This document shows positions 22,676-31,020 of a DNA stretch of 44,297 nucleotides, in pieces. Each line of letters starts with the position of its first letter. Position 1 is the first letter of the stretch. The position numbers and the translations under genes were made by a program. Location of the stretch: assembly GCA_903827375.1 (NCBI GenBank), contig CAIKHZ010000359.1:1-44297 (forward strand). Reading direction: 5' to 3'. The stretch comes from Akkermansiaceae bacterium (GTDB taxonomy: Bacteria; Verrucomicrobiota; Verrucomicrobiia; Verrucomicrobiales; Akkermansiaceae). The notes under the pieces were generated by a model, which was not told the origin of the DNA, searched no databases, and worked only from the letters and a program-made list of their open reading frames with translations.

Positions 22676-24676
22676 ATGCTGTTTTTAAATCCATTGTTGC
22701 TGTGGGGCCTGCTGGCCGCGAGCATCCCGATCATCATCCACCTGCTGAATCGTCGCCGCCACAAGACGATCCACTGGGCTGCGATGCAGTTTTTGCTCAA
22801 GGCAACCCGCGAGAGCCGGGGCAAGAAAAAGTTGCGCCACTTCCTCATTCTCGCTTGCCGCACACTCGGACTGGCCGCCCTCATTTTTGCCGCAGCGCGG
22901 CCGATCGTCTCCGGCCTTCTCGGCTGGGGCGGTGGCGCAATCGATGTGGTGGTTTTGGTGCTCGACCGTTCGGCATCGATGGAAACCAAGCCTGGCGATG
23001 GACTGAACTCGCGCCGCCAGATTGTTTTGGAAAAAGTGCGCGATGCGATGAAGAACCTCGGTGGTGCCCGCTTGGTCCTCATTGATAGTGCCAGTGGCCA
23101 ACCTCAGGACGTGCCCTCGCCGGATGTTCTAACTGAGCTTGCAAGCACCGCCGCCACGGATAGCAGCGCGGATTTTCCAAGTTTGCTCATGCGAGCCGCC
23201 GAGTTTCTAGCGGAAACCCCCGGTCGCGCTGAAGTCTGGCTCGCCTCCGACCTCCAAACGTCCAACTGGCAACCTGAAAACGAACGCTGGGCCGCCGCCC
23301 GCGCCACCCTCGCCAACCTCCCGCAAAAACCCGCCGTGCGCGTCCTCTCGCTCACCGGCAGCACCGCTCCCAACGCCTCCATCCGCCTGCTCGCGTCGCG
23401 CCGGGTGGCCGATGAGCTGCTGGTGGATCTGGAGGTCAGCCGCTCGGCCGACTCTCAAGTCGCAGCCAATTTGCCGCTGACCACCACCGTCAACGGCACC
23501 CGCACCACCGAGACCCTCATTTTGCCCGGGCAGTCCCTGCGCTTCCAAAAACGCCTCGCCCTGCCCGCAGGCAGCGAGTCCGGCTCCGGATGGTTCTCCA
23601 TCCCCGCCGACGGCAATCCGCGCGACAATGCCGCCTTCTTTGCCTACGGCCCGGCCCGCCAGACGAAGTCCGTCATCGTCGCCCCTATTGGCGAATCCGC
23701 CGACTACCTTGCGCTGGCTGCCGCCCCGCCTGGATTCGGCAACCAGCACACAGAGCGGATCGATCCTTCCCAAATCGCCAGCCTGAGCACCGCAGAGGTT
23801 GCCGCCATTCTGTGGGCAGCCCCCCTGCCCACCGGTGCCGCCGCCGATCAACTCAGCCGCTTCATCTCAGCCGGCGGCCAGGTGATTTGCTTCCCACCCG
23901 GCACCCCCCCGGCCAAACCATTTCTCGAATTGAACTGGGGACCACCAACCCCAGCTGAAAAAGACAAGTACTTCATCCTCAAGGACTGGAACCACAATGA
24001 CGGGCCACTGCGTGATGGCATCGACGGCACCCCGCTGCCAGCCGATCGCCTCAAAGCCATCCGCCGCCAAATCCCCGTCGGCGATGCCAGCCAACTCGCC
24101 CGCTGGGAGGATGGCGAGGCTTTGCTGACCCGCCGCATCGTAGATCGCGGCACCCTCTGGTTCCTTGCCTCCACCCCGGACTACACCTGGTCCAACCTCG
24201 GAGATGCGGATATCTTGCTGCCTCTGGTCCAGCGCATCCTCGCCCTCGGTGCCGAGCGCTTCGATGCTTCCTACCTCACATCCGTCGGAGCCGAACCCAC
24301 CAAAACCCTGCCAGGCGAAACCCGCAGCCGCCTCGACGACTTCGGGAGCCCAGACCCAGCCAACGACCCCTACCTAGCCGGCATTTTTAAGCTCAACGAC
24401 CGACTGCTCGCCGTGAACCGCCCGCCCGCCGAGGATACCCCGGAAGTCCTCACTCGCGAAGCCCTCGATACCGCCCTCACCGGCACCGGTTACACCCTGC
24501 TCGAGCAAGCCGGCCAAGCATCCGACCCCTCGCTCTCACGCGACGTTTGGCGCGCTTTCCTCATCGCCGTCCTATGCTTCTTCCTCGCCGAGGCCATCCT
24601 CTGCCTACCAAAAAAAGTCTCCGTCCAAGTCCTTCCCACTCCTCTAAAAGCTGAAAGTTTGAAAGCAGATATTTGA
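22676..24676 (+). CDS. BatA-type membrane protein with VWA domain
   Basis: A 666-residue membrane protein. The N terminus (FLNPLLLWGLLAASIPIIIHLLNRRR) is the BatA/aerotolerance domain; a second helix lies near residues 55-75. The VWA domain starts VVVLVLDRSASME, with the metal-site D-x-S-x-S at Asp97, Ser99 and Ser101. A long extracytoplasmic beta-rich and glutamine-amidotransferase-like region follows, and a final helix (AFLIAVLCFFLAEAILCL) is near the C terminus. It is the third gene of the MoxR operon and likely works with the MoxR ATPase at the inner membrane. Function in stress tolerance or envelope biogenesis is family-level inference only. Confidence 0.88.
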   Translation: MLFLNPLLLWGLLAASIPIIIHLLNRRRHKTIHWAAMQFLLKATRESRGKKKLRHFLILACRTLGLAALIFAAARPIVSGLLGWGGGAIDVVVLVLDRSASMETKPGDGLNSRRQIVLEKVRDAMKNLGGARLVLIDSASGQPQDVPSPDVLTELASTAATDSSADFPSLLMRAAEFLAETPGRAEVWLASDLQTSNWQPENERWAAARATLANLPQKPAVRVLSLTGSTAPNASIRLLASRRVADELLVDLEVSRSADSQVAANLPLTTTVNGTRTTETLILPGQSLRFQKRLALPAGSESGSGWFSIPADGNPRDNAAFFAYGPARQTKSVIVAPIGESADYLALAAAPPGFGNQHTERIDPSQIASLSTAEVAAILWAAPLPTGAAADQLSRFISAGGQVICFPPGTPPAKPFLELNWGPPTPAEKDKYFILKDWNHNDGPLRDGIDGTPLPADRLKAIRRQIPVGDASQLARWEDGEALLTRRIVDRGTLWFLASTPDYTWSNLGDADILLPLVQRILALGAERFDASYLTSVGAEPTKTLPGETRSRLDDFGSPDPANDPYLAGIFKLNDRLLAVNRPPAEDTPEVLTREALDTALTGTGYTLLEQAGQASDPSLSRDVWRAFLIAVLCFFLAEAILCLPKKVSVQVLPTPLKAESLKADI

Positions 24677-24800
24677 AAGCAGAATCTAACACCCGCTCGA
24701 TCCCTCCACCCCATCCAGTCAATTGCCTGCCCATCATCTCCCTGCCTAACTCTTCTCTCCGTTTAGAATTTCATGCTTAAGATTTAATGCTTTCCATTTA
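24677..24800. other. AT-rich spacer with short imperfect repeats between the two VWA genes
   Basis: The 124-bp gap is AT-richer than its surroundings. It contains repeated short words (TGAAAG-AGA-TTTGAAAGCAGA at about 24651-24685, and ATTTAATGCTT twice at 24783-24806). No start signal stronger than the ATG at 24801 and no terminator-like hairpin is seen. Confidence 0.4.
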
Positions 24801-27005
24801 ATGCTTCATTTATCCCCCACTCCACTCACCCTCGCCATCGGCATCGTCGCGCTGATTCTGACCGGCGGGCTGGCGCTGCTCGCGTGGAGACGCAGCCCGC
24901 ACCGCCGACGCACCGCCATCCTTGAGTGCTGCCGCTGCCTCGCCGTGCTCGTCGTCGTCATCTTGCTGTGGCAACCTGAATGGAGCACCACCCTGAATCC
25001 CGAGACCAAGCCGCGCATCGCCATTCTGTGGGACGATTCGAAGTCGATGACCACCGCTGACGCTGCCTTGCCCCTCGAACTTTCGGATACCCCGGCCGTC
25101 GTCACCCGCGCCGAATGGGTGAAAAAGGCCCTCGCTGCCAACCTCTGGAAACCCCTCCAAGCCGATGGCAAAAACGAGTTGCTGATTGAGCCGTTTGCCA
25201 CTCCTCCCAAGGATCCGGCACCTCTGACCGGCACCGACCTCGAGGCACCGCTCTCCGCTTTGCTGGAAAAGGAAACCAACCTGCGGGCCGTGATCATGCT
25301 TAGCGACGGGGATTTCAACCTCGGCCAGCCTCCGGTAGCCGCCGCCCAAAAAATGCGCCTGCGGGGGGTGCCACTCTTTCCCATCCCCGTCGGTAGCAAA
25401 ACCCGCCTGCCCGACCTCGACCTGCTCTCAGTGACCGCACCCAGTTACGGCATCGTCGGCGAAAACGTCCAAATCCCCTTCACCATCCGCTCGTCACTCG
25501 ACCGCCAAGTGCGCACCATCGCACGCCTTCGCGATGAATCCGGCCATGAGCGCACCAAGGAATTGGTGATCCCGCCCAACACCGAAATCTACGATTCGAT
25601 GCTCTGGCGAATCGAAAAAGAGGGTGCCGCCACCCTCGAACTCTCAATCCCCGTCGCTGAGGGCGAGGTGACCGCTTCAAATAATTCTAGCAAATTCAAC
25701 ATTGCCGGCCGCCCCGAGCGGATTCGCGTGCTCGTCGTCGAAACTCTGCCCCGCTGGGAATACCGCTTCCTCCACAACGCCCTCAGCCGCGACCCCGGCG
25801 TCGAACTCACCTGCCTGCTGCTCCACCCCCAACTCGGACCCGCCACCGGCAAGAATTTCATCACCGAGTTTCCCTCCAAACTCGAAGACCTCGCCAAGTT
25901 CGACGTCATTTTCCTCGGCGACGTGGGCGTTGGCACCGGCCAACTCACCAAGGAACAATGCACACTCATCCGCGGCTTGGTCGAAAATCAGGCATCCGGC
26001 GTCGTCTTCCTGCCCGGCCCACAAGGCAACCAGGCGACTCTCGCTGATACCGATCTGTCCGATTTGCTGCCTGTTGTCATGGATTCCGAGCACAAAACCG
26101 GCATGCCTGAAACCCTCGCCGCGCCGCTCAATCTTACCACCGAAGGGCGCAAGTCACTGCTCACCATGTTAGGCAACAGCGAAGAGGAAAACCCCGAAAT
26201 TTGGCGCCGCTTGCCCGGCTTTTTCTGGCACGCTGCGGTGGTCAAGGCCAAGGGAGGCACCGAGGTGTTGGCCGTCCACGGCAACCGCCGCGGCAAATTC
26301 GGCCCGATCCCCTTGATCGTCACCAAGCCGGCTGGCAGCGGCAAGGTCCTCTTCATGGGTATCGACTCGGCGTGGCGTTGGCGTCGCGGCGTGGAAGACC
26401 TCTATCACTACCGCTTCTGGGGCCAGGTCGCCCGCTGGATGTCCTACCAACGCAACATGGCCGCCGGCCAACGTGTGCGCCTTTTCTTCACTCCCGAACG
26501 CCCGGTGCCCGGCAGCAATATCACCCTCAACGCCAATGCCTTTGATCCCAACGGCGCTCCCCTCCAACAAGGGAACGTCGCCATTGACGTCACCTCCCCC
26601 GACGGCCGCACCCAGCGCCTTGAGTTGCAGAAAAACGACAGTGCTTGGGGTGCCTACTCGGGTCGCTTCAAAGTGGACCTGCCAGGGGCTTGGAAACTCC
26701 GTGCCGCTGTGGCCGGCAACGAAGACAAACCCGTCGAAACGACGCTTTTTGCTCAAGGGGTCGAAATTGAAAAGACCGGCCAACCGGCGCGGCCCGAGGT
26801 GCTCGAAGAAATGGCCAAAATCTCCAAAGGCAGGGTCATCCAGCCCAGCCAACTCCTCGCCCTCGTCAAGGAAATCGAAACCCTCCCCGAGCCGCGCCCC
26901 CTCGAAAACCGCATCCAACTCTGGAGCGACTGGCGCGTCCTCACCGCCCTCGTCTCACTCCTCGCCATCTTCTGGACCGGCCGAAAACTCAGCGGCGTCT
27001 TCTAA
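24801..27005 (+). CDS. Large membrane VWA/glutamine-amidotransferase-like protein
   Basis: A 734-residue protein with two N-terminal helices (LAIGIVALILTGGLALLAW and CLAVLVVVILLW), a VWA-like domain whose metal site reads WDDSKSM near residue 77, and a VIMLSDGDFNLGQP segment. A CARDB-like beta region follows, then a class-I glutamine-amidotransferase-like fold (RVLVVETLPRWEYRFLHNAL to VLFMGIDSAWRWR). A late beta domain and a C-terminal helix (VLTALVSLLAIFWTG) complete it. The amidotransferase-like part has no evident catalytic Cys triad, so it is probably structural. Fourth gene of the MoxR cluster and a distant relative of the preceding BatA-like protein. Confidence 0.8.
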   Translation: MLHLSPTPLTLAIGIVALILTGGLALLAWRRSPHRRRTAILECCRCLAVLVVVILLWQPEWSTTLNPETKPRIAILWDDSKSMTTADAALPLELSDTPAVVTRAEWVKKALAANLWKPLQADGKNELLIEPFATPPKDPAPLTGTDLEAPLSALLEKETNLRAVIMLSDGDFNLGQPPVAAAQKMRLRGVPLFPIPVGSKTRLPDLDLLSVTAPSYGIVGENVQIPFTIRSSLDRQVRTIARLRDESGHERTKELVIPPNTEIYDSMLWRIEKEGAATLELSIPVAEGEVTASNNSSKFNIAGRPERIRVLVVETLPRWEYRFLHNALSRDPGVELTCLLLHPQLGPATGKNFITEFPSKLEDLAKFDVIFLGDVGVGTGQLTKEQCTLIRGLVENQASGVVFLPGPQGNQATLADTDLSDLLPVVMDSEHKTGMPETLAAPLNLTTEGRKSLLTMLGNSEEENPEIWRRLPGFFWHAAVVKAKGGTEVLAVHGNRRGKFGPIPLIVTKPAGSGKVLFMGIDSAWRWRRGVEDLYHYRFWGQVARWMSYQRNMAAGQRVRLFFTPERPVPGSNITLNANAFDPNGAPLQQGNVAIDVTSPDGRTQRLELQKNDSAWGAYSGRFKVDLPGAWKLRAAVAGNEDKPVETTLFAQGVEIEKTGQPARPEVLEEMAKISKGRVIQPSQLLALVKEIETLPEPRPLENRIQLWSDWRVLTALVSLLAIFWTGRKLSGVF

Positions 27006-27045
27006 GCAAAACTAAGCCATATAACCAACCAACCCATAAAATCCC

Positions 27046-28047
27046 ATGAATATCCCCCTCATACCTAACATCCGCCTCGGCGTCGTTCCCACCCACCTGC
27101 GCTTTGTCGGCGCCTTGGTGCCTGAATCCGGCCAATATCCACGCGATGCCTCGGGCGAAATCAAGGTTGTCGCCGGAATGAGGGAGCTTTGCGCCATTTC
27201 ACCGGTCAAGCCCAGCTGCGTGCAAATTTCGTTTTTTCCGGGCACGGATCCGGGACAAGTCGATGAGCTCATTGCGGGCCTCAAAGCGCTCGACCTTGAA
27301 GTGGACTTCATTCTGATGGTCGGTGGCGTCAATCCGATGAATCCTGCGGACGAAGATGCCGTCGTCGCTCAGTTGCTGCCCAACTTGAAGGCCGCCATCG
27401 CCCACGGTGCACGCAATGTCTCATCCACCTCCATCGAAGAATGGATGAGCACCGAACCCCGCCACGACGGCGCCGCTTTCGAGGCCGCCATCGCCCAAAA
27501 CGTCAAGGTCCACCTCCGTGCCTATCACGAAGCCGGCCTAGCTGGCTCTTGTATCGAGAACTGGAACATCGAGTTCCTCCGCCCCGGAGAATTCAAGACG
27601 TTCACCAACCTCGAACGCGGCTGGGCGTTCGTCAGCGCCGCTAACAAGGCCCTCGGCTCCAAATTCTTCAAACAACTCGTCGATGCCGCCCACTGCGGAG
27701 ATTCCGGCCTGAGCATCGCAGAAAATGCCGATCTGATCGCCCGCATCGCCGCCGCCGGCGAACTCGGCTCATTCCATGCCTCCGCCAAAACCACCCGCGG
27801 CTGCCTCTCAACCGATGACGGCTGGATCGGCGCATTGCTCACCGCCATGGCCAAAACCGGTGAGTTGCAACAGGTATTCGTCGAACTCTTCGACCACGCA
27901 GACCCCGCCCTCGAAGCCCTTCGCAACCTCGATCCCGGCCACGGCATCGACACCCGCGATGGCCGTACCTACAACCAAGTGACCGCCGACGGCCTAACTG
28001 ACATTGCCCGTCGCCTCAACAATCTCGCCGCCCGCGGGTTGCTCTGA
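27046..28047 (+). CDS. TIM-barrel sugar isomerase/epimerase-like protein
   Basis: A 333-residue cytoplasmic protein that appears to be a xylose-isomerase-like TIM barrel. It has repeated strand-helix units such as VDFILMVGGVNPM, KVHLRAYHEAGLAGSCIENWNI and GELGSFHASAKTTRGC, with acidic and His residues at strand ends that could bind a metal. No precise family is recognised and the substrate is unknown. It starts 40 bp after the VWA protein gene, probably with a separate function. It is followed by a 239-bp non-coding gap with a perfect palindrome. Confidence 0.6.
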   Translation: MNIPLIPNIRLGVVPTHLRFVGALVPESGQYPRDASGEIKVVAGMRELCAISPVKPSCVQISFFPGTDPGQVDELIAGLKALDLEVDFILMVGGVNPMNPADEDAVVAQLLPNLKAAIAHGARNVSSTSIEEWMSTEPRHDGAAFEAAIAQNVKVHLRAYHEAGLAGSCIENWNIEFLRPGEFKTFTNLERGWAFVSAANKALGSKFFKQLVDAAHCGDSGLSIAENADLIARIAAAGELGSFHASAKTTRGCLSTDDGWIGALLTAMAKTGELQQVFVELFDHADPALEALRNLDPGHGIDTRDGRTYNQVTADGLTDIARRLNNLAARGLL

Positions 28048-28100
28048 AATTCTCTTCTTGGATACGGGGACCGGAAATGACCCCCGAGCGCGACCTACCC

Positions 28101-28118
28101 GTGGTCCGCTCGGACCAC
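28101..28118. promoter_or_regulatory. Perfect 8-bp-arm palindrome before the heptose operon
   Basis: GTGGTCCG and CGGACCAC surround a 2-base centre (CT) in the 239-bp gap between the TIM-barrel gene and hldD. With no T run it looks more like an operator for a dimeric regulator than a terminator. Nothing else is recognised in this gap. Confidence 0.4.
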
Positions 28119-28286
28119 TGGAATGTTGCCCCACCATAGCGGATTGGTGCCCTCTCCCTCCGTGGTAGCCGCTCGCCTCGGAACGACACTTGCCAATTTC
28201 GGCGATTTTGGGCTTTTCCGGATTGCTGCGGCAGCCTTTACTCCTGAGGCAAGCGGCGCGATTCTCCACCCACTCACCCATCTCCC

Positions 28287-29285
28287 ATGCAGCAACATGA
28301 CTCGATCCTGGTAACCGGTGCCGCCGGGCTCATTGGCAGCGCATTGGTGTGGGCGCTTAACCGACGCGGTTGTTACAATATCATTATCACCGACCGCCTC
28401 GGCAGTGACGAGAGATGGCGCAACTTGGTGCCGCTGCGCTTCGCCAACTGCATCGATGCAGACCAACTCTGGGAACAGTTGGAGACCCCCGCCCTCTCGG
28501 CCGTTCGCTGGGTGTTCCACCTCGGTGCCTGCTCCACGACCACCGAAAAGGACGCCGACTTCCTGATGGACAATAACTTCCGCTACACCCGCCGCCTCGC
28601 CGAGTGGGCTCTGGCCGGGCAGCGGCGCTTTGTTTACGCATCCTCTGCCGCCACCTACGGCAACGGGGAGGCCGGTATGGACGATGGAGCGACAAACCTC
28701 CGCGCCTACCGCCCGCTCAACATGTATGGTTACTCGAAGCACTTGTTTGATCTCCACGCCCAACAACGCGGGTGGCTGGATCACATCGTCGGCCTCAAGT
28801 ATTTCAATATCTTCGGGCCTAACGAAGATCACAAGGGCGACATGCGCAGCGTCGTCCACAAGGCCTGCGGACAAATCCGCCAGACCGGCAAAGTCAGCCT
28901 GTTCCGCAGTCATCATCCGGATTTTCGCGATGGCGAGCAGCAGCGCGATTTCCTCTACGTCAAGGACGCGGTGGCGATGACCTTGCATCTGGCAACAACT
29001 CCGAGCGCTGCCGGCATCTATAACATCGGCTCCGGCATCGCCGCCACTTGGATCGAGCTCGTCACACCTATCTTCGATTCCCTCAAGCTACCGGCTAACA
29101 TTGATTTCATCGACATGCCCGACGCTCTCCGCGGCAAATACCAATATCATACCTGCGCCAACACCGGCCGCCTGTTGGATTCAGGTTGGAGCGGTCCCAG
29201 CCACTCGTTGGCTGGAGCGGTTCGGGATTATGTGACGAACTATCTGCTCCCCGACCGCCGCCTCGGCGATGTCCCAGAACCCTGA
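28287..29285 (+). CDS. hldD: ADP-L-glycero-D-manno-heptose 6-epimerase HldD (RfaD)
   Basis: Converts ADP-D-glycero- to ADP-L-glycero-D-manno-heptose, the last step of LPS inner-core heptose activation, in the cytoplasm. The 332-residue protein has the Rossmann motif ILVTGAAGLIGSAL, then the HldD-specific HLGACSTTTEKDADFL and YASSAATYGNG. The catalytic YxxxK is in MYGYSKHLFD and the family segment KYFNIFGPNEDHKGDM follows. The length matches E. coli HldD within about 20 residues. It opens a heptose block with gmhA, hldA and an MsbA-like exporter. The ATG at 28287 gives the expected N terminus. Confidence 0.95.
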   Translation: MQQHDSILVTGAAGLIGSALVWALNRRGCYNIIITDRLGSDERWRNLVPLRFANCIDADQLWEQLETPALSAVRWVFHLGACSTTTEKDADFLMDNNFRYTRRLAEWALAGQRRFVYASSAATYGNGEAGMDDGATNLRAYRPLNMYGYSKHLFDLHAQQRGWLDHIVGLKYFNIFGPNEDHKGDMRSVVHKACGQIRQTGKVSLFRSHHPDFRDGEQQRDFLYVKDAVAMTLHLATTPSAAGIYNIGSGIAATWIELVTPIFDSLKLPANIDFIDMPDALRGKYQYHTCANTGRLLDSGWSGPSHSLAGAVRDYVTNYLLPDRRLGDVPEP

Positions 29286-29871
29286 TTCCATGACTCATCC
29301 CTCATTTGAAACTTCACTCACCGAGCTGCGGGGCGTCCTCGACGCCTGCCTCACCCTCGCACCCGCCGTCGAGACTGCCGGCCAGGCGATCATCACCAGC
29401 ATCCTACAGGGTGGCAAGCTGCTCACCTGCGGCAATGGCGGCAGCGCCGCCGACGCCCTGCACCTCGCCGAGGAACTCGTCGGGCGCTATCACATCGAAC
29501 GCCGCGCGCTGCCGGGTTTGTGCCTCAACGCCGATCCCACGGCCATCACCTGCATTTGCAATGACTATGGCTACGAGCAGGTCTTTGCCCGCGGCGTACA
29601 AGCACTGGGGCGCCGCGGCGATGTGCTCGTCGGCTTCACCACAAGCGGCAACAGCTCTAACGTCATCGCCGCCTTCCACGCTGCCGCAAGTCTTGGCCTA
29701 ACCACAGTCCTGCTCTCCGGCCGCGACGGCGGCCAGGCCCGCGGCCTCTGCCACCACGAAATCATCGTTCCCTCCAACAACACCGCACGCATTCAGGAAA
29801 TCCATACCCTCGTCCTCCACCAGTGGCTCGAAGCCATCGACGCCACCCGCTGGCCCGAGTTGCTTCCCTAA
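29269..29871 (+). CDS. gmhA: Sedoheptulose 7-phosphate isomerase GmhA (SIS domain)
   Basis: First step of the heptose pathway: sedoheptulose 7-phosphate to D-glycero-D-manno-heptose 7-phosphate. The 200-residue SIS protein shows LLTCGNGGSAADALHLAEELVGRY, then LNADPTAITCICNDYGYEQVF, GFTTSGNSSNVIAAF and the C-terminal IQEIHTLVLHQWLEAID, all as in GmhA. The same fold is used by DiaA, but heptose neighbours favour GmhA. Two starts are possible: ATG at 29269, overlapping hldD by 17 bases, or ATG at 29290 just after it. Confidence 0.9.
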   Translation: MSQNPDSMTHPSFETSLTELRGVLDACLTLAPAVETAGQAIITSILQGGKLLTCGNGGSAADALHLAEELVGRYHIERRALPGLCLNADPTAITCICNDYGYEQVFARGVQALGRRGDVLVGFTTSGNSSNVIAAFHAAASLGLTTVLLSGRDGGQARGLCHHEIIVPSNNTARIQEIHTLVLHQWLEAIDATRWPELLP

Positions 29872-29890
29872 CGCACTTCTCCTTTGCTAA

Positions 29891-29909
29891 CGGCGGTCGC
29901 AGTCCGCCG
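29891..29909. repeat. Short REP-like hairpin between gmhA and hldA
   Basis: CGGCGG (29891-29896) pairs with CCGCCG (29904-29909) around a seven-base loop TCGCAGT, in the 80-bp gap before the hldA ATG. It resembles small dispersed hairpins common in such genomes; a regulatory role is not shown. Confidence 0.4.
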
Positions 29910-29951
29910 CCACAATGCCCTTCTCCGCCACATCGAACATCGCACAAGGCC

Positions 29952-30926
29952 ATGAACCCATCTGCCATTCTCAAGGCCATTCGCAACGTCCGCATCCTGG
30001 TGGTGGGAGACGTCATGTTAGATCATTACATCTGGGGCGACGTCAACCGTATTTCGCCCGAGGCTCCGGTGCCGGTCCTGCATGTGATGCGCGAAAGCCA
30101 CAGTGCCGGTGGTGCCGCCAACGTCGCCCTCAACGTCGCCGCGCTCGGCGGCCAGGCCTCGCTGATGGGCATGCTCGGTGACGATGAAGCCGGCCGCCAC
30201 CTCACCCGGATGTTGAGCGAGGCGGCCATTGATATCAGCCACTGCGTCGTCGCACCAGAGGTGGCCACCATCGTCAAGACCCGGGTGATTGCCCGCACCC
30301 AGCAACTCTGCAGGATCGACCGCGAGGCCGCACGCCATGCCTACGCGCTGGATGCCGCCGCAGGGGTTGCTAAATTGTTAGACTCAGCGATGGCCAACGC
30401 CGATGCCCTCATTATTTCCGATTATGCCAAAGGAGTGGTCACCCAATCCCTGATTGATCAACTCCTCGTCCTCGCCGCAGCACGCGGCGTGTTCGTCGCC
30501 GTGGATCCCAAGCCTGCCCGCCACCTCAATCTGCGCGGTGCCGACCTGCTCACACCCAACCGCCACGAAGCACTCGAACTCGCCGGACTGCCGGAACCGG
30601 GCCCCGGCGAGACCTACCCGTTAGCTGAGATCTGTCGGCTAATTCACGCCGAGTTTGCCCCCAAATGGCTGGTCATCACGCTCGGCGCCGATGGCATGGC
30701 GGTCAGCCGCGAAGGTGAAGTGGCCCACCAACTGGCCACCGAGGCCCGCGAGATTTTCGACGTGTGCGGAGCCGGCGACACGGTCATCGCCACCCTCACT
30801 GCGGCGCTGGCTGGCGGGGCGAGTGCGGTGGAAGCGGCCAGCCTGGCAAACCGTGCGGCGGGTGTGGTGGTCGCAAAAATGGGCACAGCCACTGCCACCG
30901 CCGAGGAGATCCTCAGTCCTCGGTAG
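29952..30926 (+). CDS. hldA: D-glycero-beta-D-manno-heptose-7-phosphate kinase HldA (RfaE1 type)
   Basis: PfkB-family kinase that makes heptose 1,7-bisphosphate. The 324-residue product from ATG 29952 begins MNPSAILKAIRNVRILVVGDVMLDHYIWG and has the RfaE signature ISPEAPVPVLHVMRE, GGAANVALNVAALGG, DPKPARHLNLRGADLLTPNRHEA and the terminal FDVCGAGDTVIATLTAAL anion hole. The adenylyltransferase half of bifunctional HldE is missing, so a separate HldC and the phosphatase GmhB must be elsewhere. The long upstream extension to 29823 overlaps gmhA and is shadow. Confidence 0.93.
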   Translation: MNPSAILKAIRNVRILVVGDVMLDHYIWGDVNRISPEAPVPVLHVMRESHSAGGAANVALNVAALGGQASLMGMLGDDEAGRHLTRMLSEAAIDISHCVVAPEVATIVKTRVIARTQQLCRIDREAARHAYALDAAAGVAKLLDSAMANADALIISDYAKGVVTQSLIDQLLVLAAARGVFVAVDPKPARHLNLRGADLLTPNRHEALELAGLPEPGPGETYPLAEICRLIHAEFAPKWLVITLGADGMAVSREGEVAHQLATEAREIFDVCGAGDTVIATLTAALAGGASAVEAASLANRAAGVVVAKMGTATATAEEILSPR

Positions 30927-31020
30927 GTGGGCTTTTCGGGGTGAAAGTGGCTGGGGAATTGGAATTGACCGCCCCCCGCCAAGGCTCCAAGCTTTGCCTG
31001 CGGCAGCATCCCCACTCGGC

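Noticed and set aside
26169-26918. 249-residue minus-strand ORF inside the VWA protein gene
   Set aside because: Antisense shadow of a coding frame with transmembrane and VWA features; rich in Gly, Val and Asp without a recognisable family.
28048-28286. Small coding gene in the gap before hldD
   Set aside because: The only plus-strand frame there (from 28123) overlaps the hldD start and has no ribosome site or motif; the gap is better read as regulatory DNA with a palindrome.
28095-28988. 297-residue minus-strand ORF over the start of hldD
   Set aside because: It is antisense to HldD, which is identified by several motifs, and has no recognisable domain.
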